A stretch of 64,000 nucleotides of DNA from Bacteroidaceae bacterium (GTDB taxonomy: Bacteria > Bacteroidota > Bacteroidia > Bacteroidales > Bacteroidaceae), in contig JAFROT010000017.1 of the NCBI GenBank assembly GCA_017429525.1, forward strand, positions 62,001 through 126,000, written 5' to 3'. The position numbers were made by a program, and so were the translations under genes. Below, one piece after another: positions 17,016-25,126 of this stretch; position 1 is the first letter of the stretch; every line of letters begins with the position of its first letter. Below the pieces are notes generated by a model, which searched no databases, was not told where the DNA came from, and worked only from the letters and a program-made list of their open reading frames with translations.

Positions 17016-17030
17016 TGGCACGGAAATTGC
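17016..17030 (+). promoter_or_regulatory. Sigma-54 (-24/-12) promoter of the permease operon
   Basis: TGGCAC-GGAAA-TTGC followed by A is a full consensus match. The predicted start is near 17042, leaving a leader of about 34 nt before the first permease at 17076. The octamer GAGTTATG at 17004-17011 is placed as at the tolC promoter. Confidence 0.88.
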
Positions 17031-17075
17031 ATAGGAAAAGGGTGAATATTCATTTGTATAATTCGTTATAGAAAG

Positions 17076-18428
17076 ATGAAAGTGTTTATGTACATCCGCC
17101 AAGCTCTGGCCATGATGCGCGAGGAGAAACTCTTTTCCGGTATCTACATCGCAGGAACTACGATGGCGTTAGCCTTCACGATGGTGATGGCGGTGGTCTA
17201 TTACATCAAGCTCGCTCCCATCTACCCCGAGGTGAACCGCGCACGAACGGTCTATTTCGAAGGCATTTACATCGAGGCCGAGAACGGCGGGATGGGAAAG
17301 ATAGGCTTTAGCCCGAAGGCGTTCGAGGAGTGGTTCGCAGCCAGCCCGAACATCGAGTACTGTGCCCCCACGCTGCTCGCCGCTGGCACGGGAAAGTCTG
17401 AAAGCCGCAGCCACGAATATGCTAAGTTCGACAATGAGTACTTCGACGTCGTCAGGAATTGGACCAACGCCGACTTCTTCAAGATCTACGAGTACGACTT
17501 CGTGAGCGGACGGCCCTTCACGAAACAAGAAGTGGATGGGCATGAGTCAGTCTGTGTCATCTCCGATGCGCTGGCTGAGCGGCTGTTCGGCAAGGGCGTG
17601 GACGCCGTGGGGCAAATGGTCGGCGTGGAAAACTTCAACGAGGCGCGTGTGGTGGGCGTGGTGCGCAGCGGCAGTCAGCTCACGCCCGACAGCTATGCCG
17701 ATTTCATCGTACCCTATAACCTCGTGGATTTCTGTGGCGGCTCGCCTTACCAAGGCATATTCTCCATCGTGGCTACCGTGAAAGACAACGAGCACTTACA
17801 AGCGCTGAAGACTGAACTCGATGGAGTGGCGGCACGTATTCAGCAAGCGAATCCCGACATCTGCTCGAATTTCGGTTTCGGCGAAGGAGTGAAAATGAAG
17901 ATGGTACTGACAAGGAATATGGCGACGCACCCGATGCACGTGCTGCGCGCAGAGAACCGCGATGGCGAGTTCGAGGTGCCTTCGGGTTGGCTGCTCTTTC
18001 GGCACTACGCGGGCATCCTCTTCGTGTTGCTCTTCGTGCCGGCGTTGAACCTCTGCGGCATTGTGGCGGGACGCATGGAGCGACGGTCGGCAGAGATGGC
18101 TGTGCGCAAGACCTTCGGAGCATGTCGCAGCACGCTCTTACATCAGGTGGTGTGGGAGAATCTGGTGATGACAACCATCGGAGGCATCATCGGACTTGTA
18201 CTCGCTTGGCTGGCCATCTATGGTTTCCGCCGTGAAATTCTCGGTATGTTCTTCGATAACAGCACCCTCAGCTCAGCACCCCTCGTCTCGGGTGAGATGC
18301 TCTTTGCTCCCGCACTCTTCCTCGGCGCCTTTGCAGCCATTCTCCTCCTCAACCTCCTCGCCGCCGTCGTGCCTGCGTGGTGGTGCTTGCGTAAACCTAT
18401 TGTCCAATCAATGATGGAAAAACAATGA
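17076..18428 (+). CDS. FtsX/MacB-type ABC permease, A-type subunit 1
   Basis: A 450-residue permease without its own ATPase. The topology is that of MacB: a first helix near residues 21-45 (FSGIYIAGTTMALAFTMVM), a large periplasmic domain of about 250 residues, then three helices at roughly 305-330, 360-390 and 410-435, with the coupling segment MERRSAEMAVRKTFGACRST between the second and third. The family uses cytoplasmic ATP hydrolysis to drive periplasmic shape changes. Its stop overlaps the next gene by 4 nt (ATGA), and the two together correspond to one A/B pair. It is the first gene after the sigma-54 promoter at 17016. Confidence 0.9.
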   Translation: MKVFMYIRQALAMMREEKLFSGIYIAGTTMALAFTMVMAVVYYIKLAPIYPEVNRARTVYFEGIYIEAENGGMGKIGFSPKAFEEWFAASPNIEYCAPTLLAAGTGKSESRSHEYAKFDNEYFDVVRNWTNADFFKIYEYDFVSGRPFTKQEVDGHESVCVISDALAERLFGKGVDAVGQMVGVENFNEARVVGVVRSGSQLTPDSYADFIVPYNLVDFCGGSPYQGIFSIVATVKDNEHLQALKTELDGVAARIQQANPDICSNFGFGEGVKMKMVLTRNMATHPMHVLRAENRDGEFEVPSGWLLFRHYAGILFVLLFVPALNLCGIVAGRMERRSAEMAVRKTFGACRSTLLHQVVWENLVMTTIGGIIGLVLAWLAIYGFRREILGMFFDNSTLSSAPLVSGEMLFAPALFLGAFAAILLLNLLAAVVPAWWCLRKPIVQSMMEKQ

Positions 18429-19726
18429 ATATGAAACTAAATATTCTCAATGCCAACGGTTGGCTATTTATCGAGCTCGTCATCATTACCGTCGTTGCCT
18501 GGGTGGTCTTCGACCCTGCCGTCGTCAACCTCTACTATCGCAGTCTGCCCCTTGGCTACGACACCAACCGCCTGCTCTATGGCGAATGTACCGTGAGCCC
18601 ATCAGAGGAGGCATCGGAAGAGGAGATGAGCGATCCGTACAACATTACCGAGGAACGGCGGCAGCAGATGACGCGCCAGCTCACGACCGTGGAGGGCGTG
18701 GAATCAGCCTATCTCTACGACCAGGACCTTTGGTCTATCGGTCATACCAACGAGACTTATTCCCCATGTCGCCACGAGGCCGATACGCTTTATATGGGCT
18801 GGCTCGCCTTCATCCCCGACTCCCACTTCTTCGAGACCTACGGCCTGCAGCCCCTGCCTGGCAGCCCGTCGGCCGAGGAACTCTCGTGCATCAAAAGGTC
18901 GGAGCAGAAGGTGGTGCTGACACGTACCAGTGCCATGGCGCTGTTTGGCTCCGCAGATGTGGTGGGGCGTCGCCTCACGTTCTGCTACAACCCAGAGCTT
19001 GAGGTGACGGTGGCAGGCGTGGTGGAGGACATCCGCAAGTCGTTGGGCTACAACATGCGTTCGCTCATCTTCCAGCCCGAGAACCTGACCACCACCCGCT
19101 GCCGCTTCGTCATCCGTCTGAAGCAGGGCGTGGACGCCCGACGCTTCGTGGAGGAGCACGGCCGCGACCTCATCCGCAACGCACGCACCAACTACACCCG
19201 TGTCAGCAGCCTCATGACCTACGACGACCACCTGCAGCAATTGGAGCTCGACGACGGCCGCATACAGGAGGTAAACCGCAGTCTGGCCCTCGCCCTCTTC
19301 TTCCTCGTCAACCTCTGCCTGGCCGTCATCGGCACCGTGTGGTTTCACGCCAAGCGCCGCACAGAGGAGTGTGGCGTCCGCCGCGCCTTCGGAGCTACGA
19401 AACTGCGTCTGCTCTGCGAGATGTTACTGCGCAACGCCGCCCTCGCAACCGCCGCTGTTGCCGTCGGGCTCGTCATTTACCTGAACTACGCCCACAGCGG
19501 TTACTCCACCCTCGAGAACGGCTTCACCTACAACGAAAAGCTCTATGTTCCGCGACTCGTCGACATCCCCTCGGACATGACCTGGCCCGACCACTTCTGG
19601 CCCCACTTCCTCATCGTCTCCGCGTGCGTGTACCTTATTATATTAGTCACCGTCCTCATCGGAACCGCAATACCCGCATGGAGGATTACGCGGACACACA
19701 TTACGGAGGCGTTGAGGGAAGAGTAG
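18425..19726 (+). CDS. FtsX/MacB-type ABC permease, B-type subunit 1
   Basis: The start overlaps the A1 stop by 4 nt. The 433-residue protein has the same four-helix layout, but its first helix is of the B type (GWLFIELVIITVVAWVVF, about 12-30), followed by a LPLGYDTNRLL motif shared with the second half of the next gene. The coupling segment is RRTEECGVRRAFGATKLRLL, and the end reads IPAWRITRTHITEALREE. It should form a heterodimer with A1, served by the LolD-type ATPase at 22415. The spacer to the next gene is 37 nt. Confidence 0.9.
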   Translation: MNMKLNILNANGWLFIELVIITVVAWVVFDPAVVNLYYRSLPLGYDTNRLLYGECTVSPSEEASEEEMSDPYNITEERRQQMTRQLTTVEGVESAYLYDQDLWSIGHTNETYSPCRHEADTLYMGWLAFIPDSHFFETYGLQPLPGSPSAEELSCIKRSEQKVVLTRTSAMALFGSADVVGRRLTFCYNPELEVTVAGVVEDIRKSLGYNMRSLIFQPENLTTTRCRFVIRLKQGVDARRFVEEHGRDLIRNARTNYTRVSSLMTYDDHLQQLELDDGRIQEVNRSLALALFFLVNLCLAVIGTVWFHAKRRTEECGVRRAFGATKLRLLCEMLLRNAALATAAVAVGLVIYLNYAHSGYSTLENGFTYNEKLYVPRLVDIPSDMTWPDHFWPHFLIVSACVYLIILVTVLIGTAIPAWRITRTHITEALREE

Positions 19727-19763
19727 GGAAATGAAGAGTGAAAAATGAAATAAACCTATAAGA

Positions 19764-22328
19764 ATGTCGAAGATTGTAATGTATTTGCGTCAGGCTCTCG
19801 CCACGATGCGCGAGGAACCGCTTTATTCCGCCATGTACATCGCGGGTACGGCGCTGGCTATCGCTTTCACAATGATTATTGCTGAAATCTACTATGTGAA
19901 GGTGGCGGATATCGCGCCGGAGGTGAACAGAAGCAAGACTTACTATATGGAATACATGGGCAGGAAGAACGAATCCGATAAGGTGGAAGCCATACGGCCA
20001 GATGTGTTCCACGACTTGTTTCAGACGATGCAGACGCCTACGTGCATTACCGCATTGATGAATTTTTGGGGCGCCAATGAGTTCTATATGAAGTTGGCCG
20101 ATGGCCTGCACGACCGCCAAGTGAACGTAAAGCTGACGGAACCGGGCTTCTTCCGTTTCTTCCAGTTTCACTTCCTTCAAGGCGCTCCGTTCACGCAGGA
20201 CGACTTCGATGCCCATCGTCCTGTGGTCGTGGTGACGGAGGAGGTGGCGAAGGATGCAAATGTAGCCGTGGGTCAAACCATCATCGTCAACCATCGTCCC
20301 TATCGCATCGTTGGCGTGGTACAGACGCCGAGCGTGCTGACAGAAGAATGTGTGGCTGATGTGTGGATTCCTTATACAGCCGAAGGCATTTTAGAAGACT
20401 GGAATGCTGATTTCCATGAGATTCCGTTAAAGGTAAGCTTTGTGGTTCCGTACGGTCAACGCGATGCTTTCATGCAAGAACTGAAGGAAGTGGAATCACG
20501 CTACAACGCCGTGCATGGCGACAGACCTGTGGATATGCATGCCGAACTCAAATCGCATTACGCCGCCGTCTGGCAAGACCTCGGCTCGGTGTTCAGTGCA
20601 TGGGGTTCTAACCTGACGTGGTACGTTGCTCCTGCCATCTTGCTCCTGTTGCTGGTGCCTGCGCTGAACCTCAGCGGAATGGTGGCAGCACGTATGCAAC
20701 GCCGCCTGCCGGAGATGGCGGTGCGCAAAGCCTTTGGTGCCAAGCGGCGCACGCTGCTCTGGCAGGTCATACGTGAGAACCTGACGCTGACACTTATCGG
20801 AGGGCTCCTGGGACTTTGTTTCGCTTGGTTAGCACTCTACGCCTGGCGCGACTGGGTGTTCTACATATTCTCTGGAATCTATGGCCAGTCGCCCGTTGTG
20901 CCTATTCTTCGCGGCGAGATGTTCCTTGCCCCTGCCATCTTCCTCATTGCCCTCGTTATCTGCTGTACGTTGAATGTATTGGCAGCAACTTTGCCTGCGT
21001 GGCTCAGCCTGCGTAAGCCGATTGTGGAAGGCATGATGAATGAAGAGCAGGGCGAGGGTGGGGGATGGCGCTCGAAGATATGGATAGCTGCAGAACTCAT
21101 CCTCGTCACCTTCGTCCTCTGGTGGACCTTAGACCCCGTACTCGTCACCTCCTACGTCACGCACCTTCCCCTTGGCTACGACCCTGACCGCCTTGTGAAG
21201 TTGGAAGTGGCAAGTTCCGTGACGCGACAAGAGCAGCATAAAGACTTGTACAAATCCATGCAGGAGGCGGAGGTGCTGCTGCAGAAGGCGCAGGAGATGG
21301 ATGGCGTGGAGATGGCCTATACGGCACACGGCACTCCGATGGGCTTTGGCGTGGTGGTGCCAGGTCGCAGCTATTTCCTCGACGGCGACACCATCACGGG
21401 TTGGAACTGGGATTTCAGCCCCGACTCCCGGATGTTTGAAGTCTATGGTTTCCAATCGCTGACGCCCAGTGTACCCACCAACGAACTCACCCACGATTGC
21501 GTAGATGGCGAGACCGTTATCATCACTCGTTCCGCCGCCATGGGGCTTTTCGGCACTATCGATGTGGCAGGCAGGAAGATAGGAGGAACGAAGTTTGGTT
21601 ACAAGGAAGAGACAGGAAATGTAGGATGGATAGAAACGGAATACCGGATCCGTGCCGTGGTGGAAGATATGCGCTACAGCAGCTACGACCGCGACTTCTC
21701 CTGTGTCTTTGAATGTGACAACGGCTATCTCCCGAACGCACCCATCATCCTGCGGCTGCGCGAGGGCGTGGATGCAGAGCAGTTCATCCAGAGTCATCAG
21801 CGGCAGATGGAGACAGACCTGACAATGGAACATTGCTTCGTGCGCCGTATGCAGTCGAGCCGGGAAGCCACGGCAGAAAGAGATCGACGAACGGGGCCAG
21901 ACCGTCGCGTCCGTCGAAACTCACTCATTGCCGCCTTCTTCGCTTCGAACCTGGCTTTCGGCGTCTTCGGCACCCTATTGATGTACACGCGGCAGCGTCG
22001 CGAGGAGGCCGGCATCCGTCGTGCCTTCGGCGCCACGAAGTGGAGCGTCTTTCTCGGCTTCCTGCGCGAGGCGTGGCTGCTCACCACCGTCAGCGTCGTC
22101 ATCGGCTGCATCATCTACTTCCAGTTCGCCGCTGCGCGTGGCCTCGGCGACGACTACGGCACTCATAACCCCGCCGTCCATTTCTGGTTCGACAGCTTCG
22201 GCACCCACTTCCTCGTCGTCTCCGCGTGCGTGTACCTTATTATATTAGGCACCGTACTCGTCGGAACGGCCATCCCGGCGTGGAGGATTAGCAGGACGAG
22301 GATAACGGAGGCGATAAAGGAAGAGTAG
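19764..22328 (+). CDS. Fused A-B FtsX/MacB-type ABC permease, pair 2
   Basis: The 854-residue protein is an A-type permease (residues 1 to about 425, MSKIVMYLRQALATMREEPLY, ending LRKPIVEGMMNEEQ) joined in one frame to a B-type permease (about 432-854, WIAAELILVTFVLWW, LPLGYDPDRLV, ending ISRTRITEAIKEE). It is the single-chain counterpart of the split pairs at 17076/18425 and 23301/24910. Eight membrane helices are expected. No frameshift or internal stop is seen, and the join is a short Gly/Glu-rich linker (EEQGEGGGWRS). It should act as a complete transmembrane unit with the ATPase encoded next. Confidence 0.9.
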   Translation: MSKIVMYLRQALATMREEPLYSAMYIAGTALAIAFTMIIAEIYYVKVADIAPEVNRSKTYYMEYMGRKNESDKVEAIRPDVFHDLFQTMQTPTCITALMNFWGANEFYMKLADGLHDRQVNVKLTEPGFFRFFQFHFLQGAPFTQDDFDAHRPVVVVTEEVAKDANVAVGQTIIVNHRPYRIVGVVQTPSVLTEECVADVWIPYTAEGILEDWNADFHEIPLKVSFVVPYGQRDAFMQELKEVESRYNAVHGDRPVDMHAELKSHYAAVWQDLGSVFSAWGSNLTWYVAPAILLLLLVPALNLSGMVAARMQRRLPEMAVRKAFGAKRRTLLWQVIRENLTLTLIGGLLGLCFAWLALYAWRDWVFYIFSGIYGQSPVVPILRGEMFLAPAIFLIALVICCTLNVLAATLPAWLSLRKPIVEGMMNEEQGEGGGWRSKIWIAAELILVTFVLWWTLDPVLVTSYVTHLPLGYDPDRLVKLEVASSVTRQEQHKDLYKSMQEAEVLLQKAQEMDGVEMAYTAHGTPMGFGVVVPGRSYFLDGDTITGWNWDFSPDSRMFEVYGFQSLTPSVPTNELTHDCVDGETVIITRSAAMGLFGTIDVAGRKIGGTKFGYKEETGNVGWIETEYRIRAVVEDMRYSSYDRDFSCVFECDNGYLPNAPIILRLREGVDAEQFIQSHQRQMETDLTMEHCFVRRMQSSREATAERDRRTGPDRRVRRNSLIAAFFASNLAFGVFGTLLMYTRQRREEAGIRRAFGATKWSVFLGFLREAWLLTTVSVVIGCIIYFQFAAARGLGDDYGTHNPAVHFWFDSFGTHFLVVSACVYLIILGTVLVGTAIPAWRISRTRITEAIKEE

Positions 22329-22330
22329 AG

Positions 22331-22537
22331 GACCCTCCCCCCAGCCCCTCCCTTGTAGGGAGGGGAGTAATTACCTTCAAGAAATGAATATATTAACAAC
22401 AATAGAAAACAATTATGAGTACACAAGTTTTTCCAAACAACCAAACGAGTCAAGTAACCCAAAATGAGCAAAGCACTTTAACCAATCAAATGGTATCTAC
22501 TCCCCTCCCTACAAGGGAGGGGCAGGGAGGAGGGTCT
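22331..22537 (+). repeat. Palindromic repeat pair flanking the start of the ABC ATPase
   Basis: One copy at 22331-22366 lies in the untranslated spacer; a second, inverted copy at 22499-22537 lies inside the N-terminal codons of the ATPase and reads [15 protein letters not shown]. The arms CCCCTCCCT and AGGGAGGGG are the same family as inside the kinase gene. Confidence 0.85.
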
Positions 22538-23206
22538 TCCATTAAGCTCACTGAAATCAACAAAATCTACCGCACCGACGAAGTGGAGACACAGGCGTTG
22601 GAGAACGTGAACATCGAAGTGCAGAAGGGTGAGTTCCTGAGCATTATGGGACCTTCGGGCTGCGGCAAATCGACCCTGCTGAACATCATGGGACTCCTGG
22701 ACGAACCCACCAGCGGACAGATAGAGCTGTGCGGACAGCGCATCGACCCACACATGAGCGACAACCGTCTGGCCGAAATCCGCAACCGCACGCTGGGCTT
22801 CGTCTTCCAGTCGTTCCACCTCATCCCGACGCTGAACGTCCTGGACAACGTGATGCTGCCCCTCATCTATCGGGGCGTAGGCCGCAGCGAGCGCACGCGG
22901 CTGGCCAAGGAGGTCATTGCCCGCGTAGGCCTCTCGCATCGCATGAAGCACCGCCCAACGCAGCTCTCTGGCGGACAATGCCAGCGCGTAGCCATCGCCC
23001 GCGCCATCATCGGCAACCCCGAAATCCTCCTCGCCGACGAGCCCACAGGTAACCTCGACTCGAAGATGGGTGCCGAAATCATGGAGCTGCTGCATAAGCT
23101 GAATAAGGAGGACGGCCGCACCATCGTCATGGTGACGCACAACGAGAAGCAGGCTGCGCAGACGGACCGCATCATCAAGTTCTTGGATGGTCGGCAGATT
23201 TCATAG
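22415..23206 (+). CDS. LolD/MacB-type ABC transporter ATPase
   Basis: The 263-residue protein has Walker [10 protein letters not shown] (about residue 74), Q-loop [12 protein letters not shown], signature [10 protein letters not shown], Walker [13 protein letters not shown] and H-loop VTHNE, as in the LolD/MacB class that energises FtsX-like permeases. It is the only ATPase in the locus and would have to serve all three permease pairs. The first 45 residues ([16 protein letters not shown] and a repeat-coded [14 protein letters not shown]) precede the usual family start at [11 protein letters not shown], so a repeat insertion has lengthened the N-terminus; an internal start is possible but none is obvious. 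Confidence 0.95.
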   Translation: MSTQVFPNNQTSQVTQNEQSTLTNQMVSTPLPTREGQGGGSSIKLTEINKIYRTDEVETQALENVNIEVQKGEFLSIMGPSGCGKSTLLNIMGLLDEPTSGQIELCGQRIDPHMSDNRLAEIRNRTLGFVFQSFHLIPTLNVLDNVMLPLIYRGVGRSERTRLAKEVIARVGLSHRMKHRPTQLSGGQCQRVAIARAIIGNPEILLADEPTGNLDSKMGAEIMELLHKLNKEDGRTIVMVTHNEKQAAQTDRIIKFLDGRQIS

Positions 23207-23221
23207 AGAAGACCCCCTCCC

Positions 23222-23444
23222 CGAAAGACCCACCCCCAACCCCTCCCGTGAGGGAGGGGAGAATAGTTACCTTTCAAGAATAGTTTATAACCCAATAATA
23301 ATGGAAATGTCTACAACGAATAATAAAGGAAGTAACCCAACATCGCGCCAGCCACTCCCCTCCCTGACGGGAGGGGTCGGGGGTGGGTCTGTTTCATCGC
23401 GCCAGCCACTCCCCTCCCTGACGGGAGGGGTCGGGGGTGGGTCT
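23222..23444 (+). repeat. Palindromic repeats around the start of permease A3
   Basis: A forward copy at 23226-23261 sits in the spacer, and two inverted copies at 23355-23390 and 23409-23444 are translated in tandem as [13 protein letters not shown] near the N-terminus of the permease. The stretch 23222-23353 is also a near-perfect duplicate of 24831-24962. Confidence 0.9.
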
Positions 23445-24803
23445 GCTGGGTCTGCTGGGGCTGCTGTGGCCTTCCTCTCCCACGCCTTCTCCCTTATCCG
23501 CGAGGACAAGCTCTTCTCCGCCATCTACATCGCAGGCACGGCGGTGGCCATAGCGTCCGCCATGGTCGTAGCCATCATGCTAAACATCAAGATGGCGAAC
23601 ATCTACCCAGAGACGCACCGCGACCGCACGCTGTATGTCACCGCCTTGCAATACAAGGACAACGAAGTGGGCGGTCCGATGTACACGGGCTGCAGCACCC
23701 TCGCCGTGGATGAATTGTTCAGCAAACTGGAGAGTGTGGAGGTGGCAACGGGGCTCTTTAGAAATAACTATGAGTTCTTCCGGATGGATTCGGTTCCGTT
23801 GGCTCCTCTTCCGCTGGAAGGAAATCTGCGTGCCTTGTACTGCGATCCCCGTTTCTTCCAATTCTATGACTTCCAGTTCCTCGAGGGTCGCCCTTTCAAC
23901 GAACAAGAGTTCCGCAACGGGGAGCCTGTGTGTGTGGTGACGGATAAGTTCTTGGAGAAGGCAGGGATAACCCATCCCAATCCCCAACAGCCCACCCCCG
24001 TGCCCACCCTTTACATCAACTCCATCCCCTACCGCATCATCGGCATCGTCAAGAGTGCCAGCCCAATGATGGACGCCTCCTACGCCGAGTTCTATGCCCC
24101 TTACCTTGGCAAGGAGGTAAGCCATACTGAGGCTAAGCCTACCAGCTATAAAGGTAACCTCAGCGTGCGCTTGCTGCTGAAGAATGGTTACACGCGCAAT
24201 GATTTCATGAAAGAGGCGGAACCGTTGTGCCGACGCTACGAGGCAGCGCAGAGTTCTGCCGAAGGCGAGCCCGTACACTTCACGGTGGATGCTAAGTCGC
24301 ATTTTTTTGTGTGCTTCAGCTTCTTCCGCTCCGATGACGAGTCCACGACCGACAAGGCCAAAAACCTGATGCCACCTGCTATCTTGATGCTTATCTTCCT
24401 GCTGCTGCCTGCCCTGAATCTCAGCGGTCTCGTTAGCAACCGCATGGAAGCGCGGCGGGCAGAGATGGGAATCCGCAAGGCCTTCGGCGCCAAGCGGCGC
24501 ACGCTGCTGCGCGAGGTCATTCGCGAAAACCTCGTCCTGACGTGCTGCGGCGGACTTGTAGGTTGGGTGCTATCATGGCTGTTCTACCTGGCCATCCGTC
24601 ACACGGCCATGTTCCAGGCGCTCATCCTCCACGAAGGCAATCTCACAGGCGAAATCACGTTGAATCTCAAGATGTTCGTAACGCCCACCCTCTTTCTCAT
24701 CGTCTTCCTCTGCTGTGTCGTCCTCAACCTCATGGTCGCCCTCATACCGTCATGGACCTCACTACGCAAACCTATTGTCGAATCGCTAAATCAGAAGAAG
24801 TAA
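23301..24803 (+). CDS. FtsX/MacB-type ABC permease, A-type subunit 3
   Basis: The start at 23301 ([13 protein letters not shown]) is chosen because the next permease gene begins with the same sequence after the same leader. The longer frame from 23187 overlaps the ATPase gene. The 500-residue protein begins with about 55 non-family residues, including two copies of [13 protein letters not shown], before the A-type core ([23 protein letters not shown]). The large periplasmic domain and the remaining three helices match A1 and A2, with coupling segment [20 protein letters not shown]. It pairs with the B-type gene at 24910. The N-terminal repeats should lie in the cytoplasm. Confidence 0.88.
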   Translation: MEMSTTNNKGSNPTSRQPLPSLTGGVGGGSVSSRQPLPSLTGGVGGGSAGSAGAAVAFLSHAFSLIREDKLFSAIYIAGTAVAIASAMVVAIMLNIKMANIYPETHRDRTLYVTALQYKDNEVGGPMYTGCSTLAVDELFSKLESVEVATGLFRNNYEFFRMDSVPLAPLPLEGNLRALYCDPRFFQFYDFQFLEGRPFNEQEFRNGEPVCVVTDKFLEKAGITHPNPQQPTPVPTLYINSIPYRIIGIVKSASPMMDASYAEFYAPYLGKEVSHTEAKPTSYKGNLSVRLLLKNGYTRNDFMKEAEPLCRRYEAAQSSAEGEPVHFTVDAKSHFFVCFSFFRSDDESTTDKAKNLMPPAILMLIFLLLPALNLSGLVSNRMEARRAEMGIRKAFGAKRRTLLREVIRENLVLTCCGGLVGWVLSWLFYLAIRHTAMFQALILHEGNLTGEITLNLKMFVTPTLFLIVFLCCVVLNLMVALIPSWTSLRKPIVESLNQKK

Positions 24804-24830
24804 AGACCCACCCCCCGAAAGACCCACCCC

Positions 24831-25126
24831 CGAAAGACCCACCCCCAACCCCTCCCGTGAGGGAGGGGAGAATAGTTACCTTTCAAGAATAGTTTATAAC
24901 CCGATAATAATGGAAATGTCTACAACGAATAATAAAGGAAGTAACCCAACATCGCGCCAGCCTCTCCCCTCCCTCACGGGTAGTGAGGGAAATAGCGAAT
25001 TGACTGAATGTCAATCCGCCCCTTACGACCGAAGCAGAACTCCTCTGCTGAGGACGGGGCAGGTCGGGGGTGGGTCTTCCTCATCGCGCCAGCCTCTCCC
25101 CTCCCTTCACGGGAGGGGCTGGGGGT
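24831..25126 (+). repeat. Palindromic repeats around the start of permease B3
   Basis: A forward copy lies at 24835-24870 within the duplicated leader 24831-24962. A second copy begins at 24964, is interrupted by a 78-bp segment between two ACGGG pentamers (24976-24980 and 25054-25058) and resumes to 25079. A third copy lies at 25090-25126. The last two are translated. Confidence 0.85.

Noticed and set aside
16779-17045. An 88-codon plus-strand frame over the 22-bp array
   Set aside because: It is made of repeat sequence and runs through the enhancer dyads and the sigma-54 promoter; no start signal or family similarity is seen.
19764-22328. An assembly error joining two permease genes
   Set aside because: The join has a plausible linker, the frame is clean, and A and B halves follow the same order as the neighbouring split pairs, so a real fusion is more likely.
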